DNA of 64,000 bases. It comes from Sipunculus nudus (Eukaryota > Annelida > Sipuncula > Golfingiida > Sipunculidae). The notes beneath the pieces were generated by a model. It saw nothing but the letters and a program-made list of their open reading frames with translations. It had not been told where the DNA came from and searched no databases. Shown one piece after another: positions 37,114 through 49,949 of this stretch (within the stretch, counting starts at the first letter, position 1; the number at the start of each line of letters is the position of its first letter). The stretch covers positions 66,098,019 through 66,162,018 of the forward strand of contig CM049306.1 of the NCBI GenBank assembly GCA_026874595.1, written 5' to 3'. Position numbers and translations under genes: made by a program.

Positions 37114-37376
37114 ATTAAATCCTAATATTTTATCACAATTGAATATTAGGATTACTGCTCGTTGCTGAAAAAAATGTTAATTTTAAGATGCATCTAGTTT
37201 AAAGTACAGGTCTGTCAACAGAATGGGGTGGGGTGGGGGGGGGGGGGAGACAAAAAGGCTCCCTGTGGTATGGTATTAACTGCCAGCCTGATCAAGCTCA
37301 ACTCAGTGGAGAGAGGGCTTGCCCTAGTGATGGGATTGCATAACATTATGCCAACAGCCTGGGGAGCATAAAGAGC

Positions 37377-37957
37377 AGCAAACATTTTTATTTCTTGAAT
37401 GTACATAGGAACTATATAAAGGAATATTTATGGTAAATATGAGGAAAAACAGATGAGCGGTTTTGATATTAGGCAGTCCTGAATTGTGAAAATAGGTTTT
37501 TAATAAAAAATTGAGGTTTTTCCTTAATTTCTCAAAAGGAACAATGTTGCAAAGACCCAGTTTTCGGCTTGGTAGGAGATCTTGGGGACATCTAACATTA
37601 TGCCGAATTTGGGATTCCTAGGTTCTTATGGTTTCAAAACGTGCCACATCTACGGATGGATGGACGAGCGGACGCATGGAGGGACAGATGGACGGACGAC
37701 GGACAATGGACCACGACTATAGCTCAGATGACTTATAGTCAGCTGAGCTAATAAAAAATTGAGGTTCTTCCTTAATTTCTAAAAGGTACAAAGTCGCAAA
37801 GACCCAGTTTTCGGCTTGGTAGGAGATCATAGGGACATCTAATATTATGCCGACTTTTGGATTCCCAGGTCTTACGGTTTCAAAACTTGCCACATCTACA
37901 GACGGACGGACAACGGACCACGACTAGAGCTCAGATGACTTATAGTCAGCTGAGCTC
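37377..37957 (+). mobile_element. Doubled family B 3' ends
   Basis: The segment from ATAAAAAATTGAGG to the 3' hairpin occurs twice in a row, ending GAGCTA at 37750 and GAGCTC at 37957. Both carry GACG tracts and the GACTTATAGTCAGC hairpin centre. This is either a nested insertion that lost its 5' part or a tandem duplication of the tail. Confidence 0.7.
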
Positions 37958-38960
37958 AAAATAAGTGTAATCCCACAACATTTGATGTGTGTCAGATAAT
38001 TGCATCAAATCTCAGGATGGTAGCTCCTGCTGTTCCTGAGAAATTATGAGTTTATGTACAGATGATATCTAAAATCATAAATCATTCTTGTCAATATTTA
38101 CTAAGATAACCTGAAATCTAAATGTCTAGAGGCATGATGTAATGGATGTTGATAAACTGTTGCCAGGTTATATGTATCTGCTTCACACAGCTAACATATA
38201 TAGTAAAATGTTATGGTTAAAACTTTATAATTCAGCCAGAATTCATTCTTTGGAATCATAAAAGACAATTATTATAAGAATTATTCAGGGGATTTTTCTT
38301 GTAAAATATTAAACTAATTGGCCTCAGTGGCATCAGCCGAAAAACTTTTTGCAGGTTTATAACTCATATAGGAAAATACAGCAAAATGGCTAATTTCAGC
38401 TTCCCATAACTCAGCCAAAAATCACTGAACCAAAACCATTTGAATAAACTTGAATAATCAATATCCAAGGATATGTGAGATATGTGTGAGATTTAAGAAT
38501 TTGGTCAAGTGGTTTTTGAGAAGAAGATCTTTGTAGCCACTCAGCTAAAATGAGATGTTATGGCATATGATTAAATTCAGCTTCCCATAACTCAGCCAAA
38601 AGTCACTGAACTGAGACCATTTGAACAAACTTCAGAAAGCACTACCCTAGGATCATTTCTGTGCCATATTTAACTATTTGGCCATATGGTTTCAGAGAAG
38701 AAGTTTTTTGTAGCCCTCAGTATGTTATGGGCACTGATGACCCCCAGTACAAGGCCGATGCAGGTAGCGCCACCAATACCTCAATTTCAGATACGACTCA
38801 TGTGATCAACATTGGCATAAAATTTGGTGATGATAGCTCCAGCCGTTTCTGAGATTGTAATTTTAGTATGCTTTTTTTGACAGATGACTAAATTCAACTT
38901 CCTATAACTCAGTCAAAAATCACCCAACTAGAACCATTCAAACAAACACCGTTTTTGTAT
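37958..38960 (+). mobile_element. Family C interior, right part
   Basis: Follows the order of 41145-41230 (ATCCCACAACATTTGAT, TGAGAAATTATG), then the ~180-bp units as at 35040-35830, including AGGTAGCGCCACCAATACCT. It grades into a CGATTTGTGCCCTGTTA-containing block at 38960-39177. Confidence 0.6.
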
Positions 38961-39177
38961 CAAATTTTTAATTATTTCGGGGGTACTTATGAGCCCAATA
39001 GCTCACAGGATATGGGTAACAGAGACCTAATTTCAGATTTCCATGAAGACTTTTCATGGAGCTCCCTAGGTGTCAAGTATGAAGATTCTAGGTCAAGTGG
39101 TTACGATTTGTGCCCTGTTACAAGATGAGGCTTTATTTGAAAGTCTCAAAATGAGAAAAAAATGCGTACAAATTAAA

Positions 39178-41264
39178 ACAAGGCCTACAGGCCTAATGCG
39201 AACCTGTGCATTGGGAAATACACCAGGTATAATGCTTCAATGTTGGACCATTACTTTTCATGTATATGAACAATGCAAGTACTAAACATTTTGAATATGA
39301 AACAATTACACAAACATCACTGCTGAAATTCTGGCATGGGTGCACACAACACAAAAATGACTGTAGCTTGCACCACCAGTCTTGTAGACAACAAAGCTAT
39401 CAGAGATATATACATATGCCCAATTTCAGACTGATATATCAAACCCCTCCTGAGAAAAACGCAGGGACACACTGTGCAAAAGTCATTGTAGGTTGCAACA
39501 CCTGTCTCGTGAGCGAGAAAGTCATCAAAGACACATAGACAGGTCAAAATACTAGACCAATACATCAAACTTACCTAGAGTTTGATGCATGGGGCTGACC
39601 AGGCTTAGGTGAGAAAGGCAGTTGCCCCGAGTGAACTGTGACAAATTGCTTGCTCAGGCTACTGCACTGAGTGAACTCATGACCTGCACCTGGCAAGACT
39701 GAGTAAAATTTTGACCTGTACCTGGCTGCACTGAGTGAACTCTTGACCTGTTGCATAATCTGACACACTTGGCAGTCTGCCAAAGCTATAAAAGATCCAG
39801 GCTGAACTTTGGTGCCAAATCTGATGCAGTGGGCAGTCTGCCAATGCTATAAATAGAATGCAGCTACTGCACTGAGTAAACTCCTGACCTATACCTGGCT
39901 GCACTGAGTGAACCCTTGACCTGTTGCCTAATCTGATACAGTTATCAGTCTGACAATACCATAAATAGATCCAGACTGACCTTTGGCCTGTTGCCAAATC
40001 TGAAATAGTAGCCACACCTATGCATAAGCTCTCAGATTGGCTCCACATGCAGCCCTGAGGGGCATGACACACATGAGGTGATCACATGATATTCATGAGT
40101 TGATCACATGCTACCTATGAGTTGATCACATAGTGCCCATGAGGTGTTCACATGTCACCCATGAGGTGATCACATGCCTTGTGCTTGGCTGCACTGATTG
40201 AACTCTTGACCTATATCGGCTGCACTGAATGAACTCTTGATCTGTTGAGGTGATCACATTGTGCCCATGAGGTATTCACATGTCACCCATGAGGGGATCA
40301 CATGCTTTGTGCTTGGCTGCACTGAATGAACTTTTGATCTATTGCCAAATCTGAAACAGTTGGCAGTTTTTTAACCTATGTAAATATACAGACACAATCT
40401 TGGCCTGTTGGCAAATCTGTTTACACATACTGAAAGACTTTGGCTAAAATGCTTTTTTTTTCAAGCTGAAATATTCATAAACTTTTTATCAAAATATCTA
40501 GAAAAATAAAAGATTCAGTTCTTTCATTGTTAAAGGTCCAATAATTCTGCCAAAAATCATTCAAGTAAACTTGAACAAAGGCCACCTAAGAATAATTTTG
40601 GTGCCATGTAAACAGAAGTTATAACTGAAACAATAATTTTGTTGAAGAACAGTTTTGCAGTCCTCCGTTTGAGTTAGACATAATAATGGCCATAAGACCA
40701 ACTTAAGTTTTTCTGATATTATTGAAAGAACCATGTCCTACGATAATTGTTTTGAAAAATTGAACAATTCAACTTGACAGTTTCATCATAAACATTTTTA
40801 GTTGAAAGAGGCTAAAATTATAAGGTTTTTGCCCATAAAAAAACAGGTCAATGTAGGTGGCACATCAAAATCTGCAACTTCAGATATGAGTCATGTAACC
40901 AACATTTGCACAATACTTGGTAATGCTAGCTTCTGTCATTTCTGAGATAACTATGTCAGTATGCTTACTTGGCCAAATGACCGTTCAAATGCAAACCATT
41001 TGAACAAACTTGAGAGTACTTGCCTCTGGAATCATTTCTGTAAAATATTGAACAATTTGGCTGGACTGTTTACAAGAAGACTTTTAAAGGTTTTTCAGCT
41101 TTTCCCCTATAAAATCTAAGTAAATGCAGATAGCAAAAAACATAAGTTGAATCCCACAACATTTGATATGTGACAGATAACTGCATAAAATCTGGGGATT
41201 GTAGCTCCTGCAATTCCTGAGAAATTATGGGTTGATATACAGATGACCAATGACCCCCGTACAA
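39178..41264 (+). mobile_element. Family C element (C2), left part
   Basis: The 5' end is ACAAGGCCTACAGGCCTAAT then GCGAACCTGTGC. Inside lies the composite tandem block (39286-40440: GCACCACCAGTCTTGTAG, CACTGAGTGAACTC and GATCACATG units). Element J splits the sequence at CCCCCGTACAA/AAAATGGTCAATGC. The paired 3' end is probably 45987. Confidence 0.6.
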
Positions 41265-44200
41265 ACAAGGGACCCATGGGTCACGGCGCTCAGCTGATCT
41301 TGATTGGACTATAAATGTTTCTCCACTGTGATACTATATCAAGTCGATAAAGCTTATGAATATCATGTACATGTTGGGCTATTATAAAGGAATGTAATGT
41401 AATATGTGAGTAAATGATAAATGAAATTACCTGACTGATGGATTAAAAGAGTCAAATAAAGTGGTTTATTTTTTATTTATTTAGGAGGGGTTGAAAATTG
41501 TGATATATTTGAGCAAATATGAATGCAATGACAGCAGTAATAAGCAGTAGTAGAATGATGATAAGGCTATTTGTTGAAGGATCTAAAGTGTATGGTAGTC
41601 TGCAAGCGTTCAATTTGACAGATATGATGTTATGATTAACTATGCTGATGAAGTGATTTATGAATATGTGACTGTATGACACAATATCTCTTTAGTCTTG
41701 ACAAGGTACATTATTGTGATGCCCACTATGTCTACATATTACACAATATTGACATAATTTCTGGCATGTACATAGGTACCTATGGACGAATAGTTATACA
41801 AAATATTAAAGTATGAATATATCTGATTCATCTTGTTCTTGTTTACTGAGGCTGACTTTGGGATGGGGTTCGGAGAAGGGAAAAGTGAGGGCAGCACGAA
41901 GGTGGATGTAGAAATATTCTATTGTAATGTTTTTCATTTATATAAGAATATGAAAAGCTAAGAGGAAAGGGGCCCTCCTACTTGGTTATAGTAAAGTTCT
42001 AAATAAATGATTGCAAACTAATACTCTGACAAGACTGTCATGAAGAAAAACAGTAAAAGTTTTGAGATACTGTGTTGCATATGAAAATATACAGATGGAC
42101 AGGCAAGTGGACAGAATGGACTAATACCTTTATTTCACTTTCAAGTGAATAATGCATTTAAGTTTATATATAATCCTATTTTTTTAAGCAGATCCACTTT
42201 TACATTAAGAAGTTTTTTAATCTGAATCATTTTTTTATTTACAGGTTTATAAATTTTAATTAAAAAACCTGAAAATATAAGTTAAAATATTAGAATTGTT
42301 GCAAAAGTTGCAATCATTATATATACAGAGTAAAAAACATTGGGTCATATTATGCATACACATATATTTTATTATTTTTAAATCAGTTTTTAAACTGATT
42401 TTAAAAGAAAATAATGCGACAACATGGCATCTACAAGAATATTCCTTGAATCACTATTTAAAAGTTTTGCACATTGGAGTTTTCAGGACATGCTTAATTT
42501 TATTCACCAAAATAAAATAAAAGTAAATTTGATAAAATAAAACATCTTTTCAAATTAAGTATACACACTGTTGGTTGAATGAGGGACAAACAATATCATT
42601 GTGCTAATTACTATCCCAGTTTTAATTAATTACTGGAATTAATAGTCAATTTCACACCTGGTGAAGTTTTTACTCTTCTGAAGTAAGGAATAACTGATCT
42701 CATGAACATCCACACTTTCACAGCAATACACCACTTTGTGGACACAATTAAATGTACACTTTAATCATTGTAACCCTGGTGGTTCAATACAAAATCTAAA
42801 ATGTAGCATGTCCAAGAATAAAATAAAATACAGAAAAATTATAACATTCATCTAGTTTATGCACCAGCTGGGGGGGGATGAGTGCAGGGCAGAGGGGAAG
42901 CCTGCTAGTAGTGGCCAAGCTGGGCCAAGGTAAGCTGCCTGGGGTGGGTTACATAATGCAAGTGAAGGCTGTACTACTAGGTGGGCTAGATGTAAACAAC
43001 ACTTGACACGGTGTATGAAAACATGAATAAAAGCTATTCATTCCAATCAATTTCTTTTGAAAGTTCAGATTTTAAAAGATTAAATCCTTATGCATATATG
43101 CTGGGAAAATTAAATCAACAGTGCCAAAGTTGGACAAAATTTAAGGTACTGATTTTTTATTTATGCTAATAACTTGAAAAATTTGCAAAATTCAGATCTA
43201 ATTTTGGGTAAACAATTGAATCTTGATTAAATAAAGTTATATTCCTGAAAAAAAGTTTCTAGGTTCAGCAATTCTCATGTTAGGTGAGTAAATATATTTC
43301 CTGATTTTTTAAAAAATTGCATTATGTTTTGGTCCATAACTTCAAAATAATACCCAATACTGACCTAATTTTTGGTATGTTCATAGAAAATGTATAAAAG
43401 AATGTGAATACTAAATACGATCAAAAACAGATCAGTGGTTTTGATATTAGGCAGCCTTGAAGTGTAACAATGGCTTTTTTTTTTAACTTAATATCTCGAA
43501 GGAACAAAGTCCTAATGACCCAATTTTTGGTATGGTAGGAGATTTTGGGGACATCTAAAATTATGTCAACAGCCTGGGGAGCATAGAGATGTGCACTGAA
43601 TGACCTACAGTCATCAAAGTGGACTGCTTGACAATGTAAGGGAATACAACAAGAGCCTCCAAAAAAATTCACTAACTAGCCTAATTTTGCAGCTTTTATT
43701 TTCAAATTTCAGATTTTAACAGATTAAATCCTTATGTATACATGGTGTGAAAATTAAATCCATAGTACCTACAGGAAATAAACGTGCCATGGCCAAAGTT
43801 GGGCAAAATTTAAGGTACCAATTTTATATTTTTGCCAATATTTAAAAAATTTAACAAATTTTGATCTAATTTTTGGTATACAATTAAATTTTGATTAATT
43901 AAAATTGTATTACTGGAAAAAAGTCTCTACCTTTAACACTTTTGGTCTTAAGTGACCAAATATCTTCCTGATTTTTTTACAAAGTCCATTATGTTTGGGC
44001 CCATAACTTTTTTAAATTATATAATACTGACCTAATATCTGGCATGTACATAGGAACTATATAGAGGAATATTTAAGGTAAATATGAAGAAAACCAGATG
44101 AGTGGTTTTGATATTAGGCAGTCCTGAAGTGTGAAAATAGATTTCTATTAAAAAATTGAGGTTTTTCCTTAATATCTCAAAGGAACGAAGTCCTATTGAC

Positions 44201-44377
44201 CCAATTTTTGGCATGGTAGGAGATTATGGGGACATCTAACTGAATGCCGAAATTCAGATTCGTAGCTCAAATGGTGTCGAAACGTGCCAGTCTTACGGAC
44301 GGACAGACAGACAGATGGACGGACGACGGACAATGGACCATGACTATAGCTCAGATGACTTATAGTCAGCTGAGCTA
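41265..44377 (+). mobile_element. Family B element J, full length
   Basis: 5' ACAAGGGACCCATGGGTCAC then GGCGCTCAGCTG; 3' a GACG/GACA tract and an intact hairpin ending CAGCTGAGCTA. The length is 3113 bp. The interrupted host is continuous at 45490-45530 and 35645-35690. The first 530 bp follow elements F and K, 41800-42690 is private to J, and 42700 onward follows F. No protein is recognised. Confidence 0.8.
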
Positions 44378-45987
44378 AAAATGGTCAATGCAGGTGGCGC
44401 CAACAATACCTGAATTTCACATATGACTCATGTGACCAACAGTGGCATAAAATTTGAGACTGTCATTTTAGTTTTCTTTATTTGGACAGATGACTAGGTT
44501 CAACTTCCTGTAATTCGGCCAAAATTCACATAACTTGAACCATTTGAACAAACTTGAGAGAGATGGTATAAAAGATTATTTCTGTGAAATATTGAACAAA
44601 TTGGCTCGACCATTTCAGAGGAGAAGATTTTTAAAGGTTTTCAGCTTTTTCTCTAAAAAATCTAAGAAAATGCAGATTTTTTTTCAGATCATGAGATGGC
44701 TAATTTTTTGCATTAAATTTCATGATGCTAGCTCCAGTCATTTTCGAAATAGTATGGGTTAACGTATACCTGTGATTGTAAACATTGCCTGGCATGAGGA
44801 ATATCTAAAATCATAAATCTACATTTTTTTAAGTTTTTAAAAAACATTCTTGTCAATATTAACCAAAGATAACCTGAAATCTCAATGTCTGGAGGCATGA
44901 TGTAACGGATGCTGGTAAACTGGTTCTAGGCTAGATGTATCTGCTTCACACAGCTAACATATATGGTAAAATGACTCAATTAAATCTTTATTATTCAGCC
45001 AAAATTTATTCTTTGGAACCATAAAAGACAATTATTATAAGAATAATTCAGGGGATTATTCTTGTAAAATATTAAACAAATTGGCCTCAGTGGCGTCAGT
45101 CAAAAAACGTTTTAGTTTATAACTCATATGGAAAAATAAAGCAAAATGGCTAAGTTAAGCTTCCAATAACTCAGCCAAAAATCACTGAACCAAAACAATT
45201 TGAACAAACTTGAATTATCAACATCTAAGGATAATTAATGTGTGGGATCTAAGAATTTGGTCCAGTGGTTTTTGAGAAGAAGATCTTTGTAGCAACTGAG
45301 CTAAAATTGGCTGTTATGGCATATGACTAAATTCAGCTTCCCATAACTCAGCCAAAAGTCACTGAACTGACACCATTTGAACAAACTTCAGAAGGCACTA
45401 CCCTAGGAACATTTCTGTGCGATATAAAACAATTTGGCCAAATGGTTTCAGAGAAGAAGTATTTTGTAGATGTCAGTATGATACCGGCACTGATGACCCC
45501 CGTTCAAAAAAGGCCGATGCAGGTGGCGCCACCAATACCTGAATTTCAGACATGACTCATATGACCAACATTGGCATAAAATTTGGTAATGACAGCTCCA
45601 GCCGTTACTAAGATTGTAATTTTAGTATGCTTTTTTGGACAGATGACTAAGTTCAACTAGCTGTAACTCGGCCAAAAATCACCGAACTTAAACCATTCGA
45701 ACAAAATTGAGAAAGATTGTTCCAGGGATCCTTTCTGTGAAATATTGGACAATTTGGCTGAACAGTTTGGGAGAAGAAGATTTTTTAGTTTTTTTAGCTT
45801 TTTATCTATAAAATTTAAGAAAATGCAGTTAGCCAAAAAATAAGCAGTTCCGATAGAGTTTTTTAGATGAATAATTATTTGCAGAAAATTACTTGATGCT
45901 AACTCTTGCCGTTTTCAAAATAGTATGGTTTACAGAAAACGGACGACGGCCGACGCCACACCATCGCATAAGCTCACAGGTTCGCTA
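44378..45987 (+). mobile_element. Family C interior and 3' end
   Basis: ~180-bp units as at 34900-36120 with GATAACCTGAAATCTC, CAGCCAAAAATCACTGAACC and an exact GGTGGCGCCACC at 45522-45533. The 3' end reads CGCCACACCATCGCATAAGC then TCACAGGTTCGCTA at 45974-45987. Confidence 0.7.
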
Positions 45988-46305
45988 AAAAATAGGTGGC
46001 GCCACCAGTCTGCAGGAACTGATGAAACACTCCATGATCAATATGAATGCAAAAAATCATGGCCATCAGTACATTTGTTATTCAGATACTGCAGCTTTTG
46101 TATCACATTTTTAATCATTCTTAGGAGTACTTACAAGCCCCATAGCTTGAAGGATATGGATAACAGAGACCTAATTTCAGGTTTCCATAGAGACTTTTCA
46201 TGGACCTATCTTGATGTCAAGTTAGAAGAATCCAGGTCCAGCGGTTACGATTTGTGCCCTGTTAACAGATGACAGCTTCTTTGAAGGTCTCAAATGTATG
46301 GAAAA
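45988..46305. repeat. P block, copy 1
   Basis: Starts near GGTGGCGCCACCAGTCTGCA (45995) and ends with CGGTTACGATTTGTGCCCTG and GTTAACAGATGAC. The same block precedes element K at 48093-48453 and, in part, C2 at 38960-39177. It resembles the 3' portion of element X before its microsatellite (7593-7730), so it is probably a hairpin-less tail of another Helentron-like family. The ORF at 45925-46272 reads through it. Confidence 0.55.
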
Positions 46306-48092
46306 ACAAGGCCTACAGGCCTAATGCGAACCTGTGCATAGTTTTGGAGTATGAATGGAGGTTTATTTTTAAAATTTGATATTGATCCTTTTAAGTCCTG
46401 CATATCTACCTTAGTCATTATGATTTAAGCAAAATGGATATTTTGGACCTGCAAGTTTGAGACTAGGACATTTAAAACTAGAATATGGGTAGTCGACAAG
46501 CGACTATGTGTATCCGCAGAAATCAGAGAATCAAACGGTTCCTGAGATATGAGCTTGGATGTCTGCAGAGTAAACAAATGTACGTGGCGCCACCTGTCAT
46601 CAAATCGAGAAAGCTATCCAGGATGTATAAACCTGCAAAATTTCAGGCGGATAAGTCAAACCACTTCTGAGATAGGAGTTATTTTATCCCAAGGCAGATG
46701 AACAGATGGATGCTGTGCATAAGTGGTTGCAGGTGGCGCCACCAGTTTTGCCTATGATGAAGAGCTATGTGAGATCTATACTTGTGCAAAATTTTGGCCC
46801 AATCAGTCAAACAGTTCCCGAGATATGAGCTTGGATGTCTGCAGAGTAAAAGTGAATGTAGGTGGTGCCACCTGTCATAAAATTGAGAAAGCTGTCCAGG
46901 ATGAATAAACCTGCAAAATTTCAGGTGGATAAGTCAAACCACTGCTGAGATATAAGTGATTTTACCCCAAGGCAGATTAACAGATGGACGCTGTGCAGAA
47001 ATGGTTGTAAGTGGCACCACCATTTTTAGTGTATGTTATAAAGCTATCAAAGGGCTACATTTGTGCAAAATTTTTAGCCTGATCGGTCAAACGGTTCCCG
47101 AGATATGTGGGTTTCTGTGTGGCAACAGACGCACAAATGGACGCTGGTCAGCCAGGAAAGGTCATAGGTCAACCAAAAATAAGGGCGCAGCAGTTCACAT
47201 GTGACCTGATGATAAACCTAATTGGCTAAAAATGCAAACCAAGTCTTTTCAAACAGTTGAAAGATATAGTTCCAATAATCTGGGAATTCTGCATCTAAAC
47301 ATTGCGTCTAGACACCCCCCCAAGAGCAAGGTCAGTTGCCATGGTGATGTCTGGATCCCACCTGTTTGTACTGAGTGACCTCTTGACTTGGCTGCTGAAA
47401 CTCAGCACATTGTCAAATCTGTTTTCAAATACAGAAAGCCTTTTTCAATTGGCTACAATGTTTTTTTAAAACTGTATTTACCCAATCTATTATAATAAAA
47501 CTGGCAGAAGCCTACCATAGAATAATTCTTGTAAAGTTTAAACAAATCAGCTTAACAGTTTCATCATAAATCAGTGTATAAGCTAGAAGAGTTTAAAATT
47601 ACATTTTCACTTGTAAAAAAAGATCAATGTAGGTGGCTCCACTAATACCTCATTTTCAGATATGACATATGTGACAAACATTGGTAAAAAATTTGGTGAT
47701 TATAGCTCTAGCCGTTTCTGAGATTTTAATTTTAGTCTGCTTTTTTGGACAGGTGACTAAGTTCAACCTCCTGTAACTCGGCCAAAAATCTCAGAGAGAG
47801 ATTGTTCCAGGGATCATTTCTGTGAAATATTGGACAAATTGGCTAGACAGTTTCAGAACAGAAGTTTTTTAAAGGTTTTTAAGCTTTTACTCTATAAAAT
47901 CTAAATTAATGCAGATACCCAATAATAAGCTCCAGGGCACCAAGTTTCACATGTGACTAATTCTTACATGTAATTTGGAGCTGCTAGCTCTGATGGTTTC
48001 TGACTTACAGCCATGGATGGCAGAAGCCAGCACTGGACGGCGGACGGCTGACGGACGACACTGCACCATCCAATAAGCTCACAGGTTCGCTA
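46306..48092 (+). mobile_element. Family C element (C3), both ends present
   Basis: 5' ACAAGGCCTACAGGCCTAAT then GCGAACCTGTGC; 3' CGGACGACACTGCACCATCC, then AATAAGC and TCACAGGTTCGCTA. The 5' box and 3' terminus are complementary. It carries a truncated family A element at 46477-47213 and ~180-bp type units at 47580-47900. The length is 1787 bp. Confidence 0.75.
46477..47213 (+). mobile_element. Family A element inside C3, 3' truncated
   Basis: The left end is ACTAGAATATGGG with the TAGTCGACAAGCGACTA hairpin, then about 2.5 units of the 278-bp repeat (dodecamer at 46732). It stops in CACATGTGACC without the 3' hairpin. It starts at the same position of the C family 5' region as A1 in C1. Confidence 0.75.
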
Positions 48093-48453
48093 AAAATCGT
48101 AAAATTGGAAAAAAACACAGGTGGTGCCACCAGTCTGCAGGAAGTGATGGAACATCCCATGATCAATATTCATGCAAAGAATCATGGTGATCAATGTAGT
48201 AGTTATTCATATACTTGAGCTTTTGTATCAAATTTTGCATTATTCTGGGGGGTTCTTCACAGCCCCATAGCTCAAAGGATATGGGTAACAGAGACCTCAA
48301 TTCAAGTTTTCAATGAGATTTTTGATGGACCTCCCTGGATATTAAGTTTGAAGATTCCAGGTCCAGTGGTTACGATTTGTGCCCTGTTAACAGATGACAT
48401 GCAGTTTCATTGCAGGTCTGAAAAAAAAGAGAAAAAAATCGTAACAATTGGAA
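48093..48453. repeat. P block, copy 2
   Basis: Collinear with 45988-46305 (GGTGGTGCCACCAGTCTGCA, GGATATGGGTAACAGAGACC, GGTTACGATTTGTGCCCTG), with a GA/A-rich end abutting element K. Confidence 0.6.
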
Positions 48454-49803
48454 ACAAGGGACCCAGCTGATCATGATTGGACTATAAATGTATCACCATT
48501 GTGATACTATATTGAGTAGATAAAGCTTATGAATATCATGGTCATGTTGGGCTTTTATAAAGGAATATAATGTAATATGCGAGTAAATGATAAATGAAAT
48601 AACCTGACTGATGGATTAATATGGAGTAAAATATAGTGGTTTATTTTTTATTTATATGGGAGGAGTCGAAAAAAAGCAATTTATTTGAGCAAATATGAAT
48701 GCAATGACAGTATACTAAGTAGTGGTATAATGATGATAAGGCTATTTGTTGAAGGATCTATAGTGTATGGAAAACTGCAAGATTTCAATTTGACAGATAC
48801 AAGGTTATGATTAACTATGCTGATGAGGGGATTTATGAATTTGTGACTGCATGACATGATATCTTGACAAGTTCGGTCTTGACAAGGTACATTATTTTGA
48901 TGCCCCTCACGTCTACATATTACACAATATTGACATAATTTCTGGCATGTACATAGGTACCTATGGACAAATGGTAAACATTACTGAACCACCTGGAAGG
49001 TTAAAATCTTAAAAATATGATGAAATGTAGATAAAGTTTGAGAGGAAGAGGTAATCTGGGCCATGGTTGGTTGATATGATTGAAGAAAATGTTGCAAATA
49101 ATATTTGAGATCTGACCATGCCTTTCCATTGGTTACCTTTTTGATAAGCTGTTGACAGTTCAACAGTTTACACATTTGTCTGATGAGATCCAATTTATTT
49201 GGTAAACCTTTTTTATCAATTTTATGATATGTTTACAGTTGCCAAAACGTCCCCACTCCACAGGTGCAATGACTCGATGGGGGGGGGGGGGGGTTGTGTT
49301 ATGATCAGAGTTACAACGCCTCTGTCTCTCTGTAGATATTTTCTTTAATTATTAAATTTTATGCTATAGCCATAGAACTATAGTTCACAGTGCCAAGGAG
49401 CAAAGCCTCAGTGGGATGAAGAACGGGATGGTGAGAGTTACAACACCCTTGCATATACATACAGGATATGAAATTTAATTGAACAGTGCTTATAAAAAAA
49501 GCTTATTCATGAACATTAAATATTTAAAACAGGCAGAAAGATGGAGAAACAAAGTAAATCATTTTTTTCCCATTCTACTGAGCCAAGAAAAAATTAACAA
49601 TATTTGCATTTATTCTTTTTTTTCATTATATAATTTTAATCCAGGTTTACGAATGTTACTATAAATTTACAGTATAACATACATGTGACTGTGAATATTT
49701 CAGTTGATTCACATTTCTAAATTGAATCAACATTTATAGCTAATGTATCTAGTTTATAGTACCTGTCAACAGAATGGGATGGAGGGAGAAAGGGAGGCAA
49801 TTA

Positions 49804-49867
<64 letters not shown>

Positions 49868-49903
49868 AAGAAAGATGGAGAGAGAAAGAGAAAAAGCAGA
49901 GGG

Positions 49904-49949
<46 letters not shown>

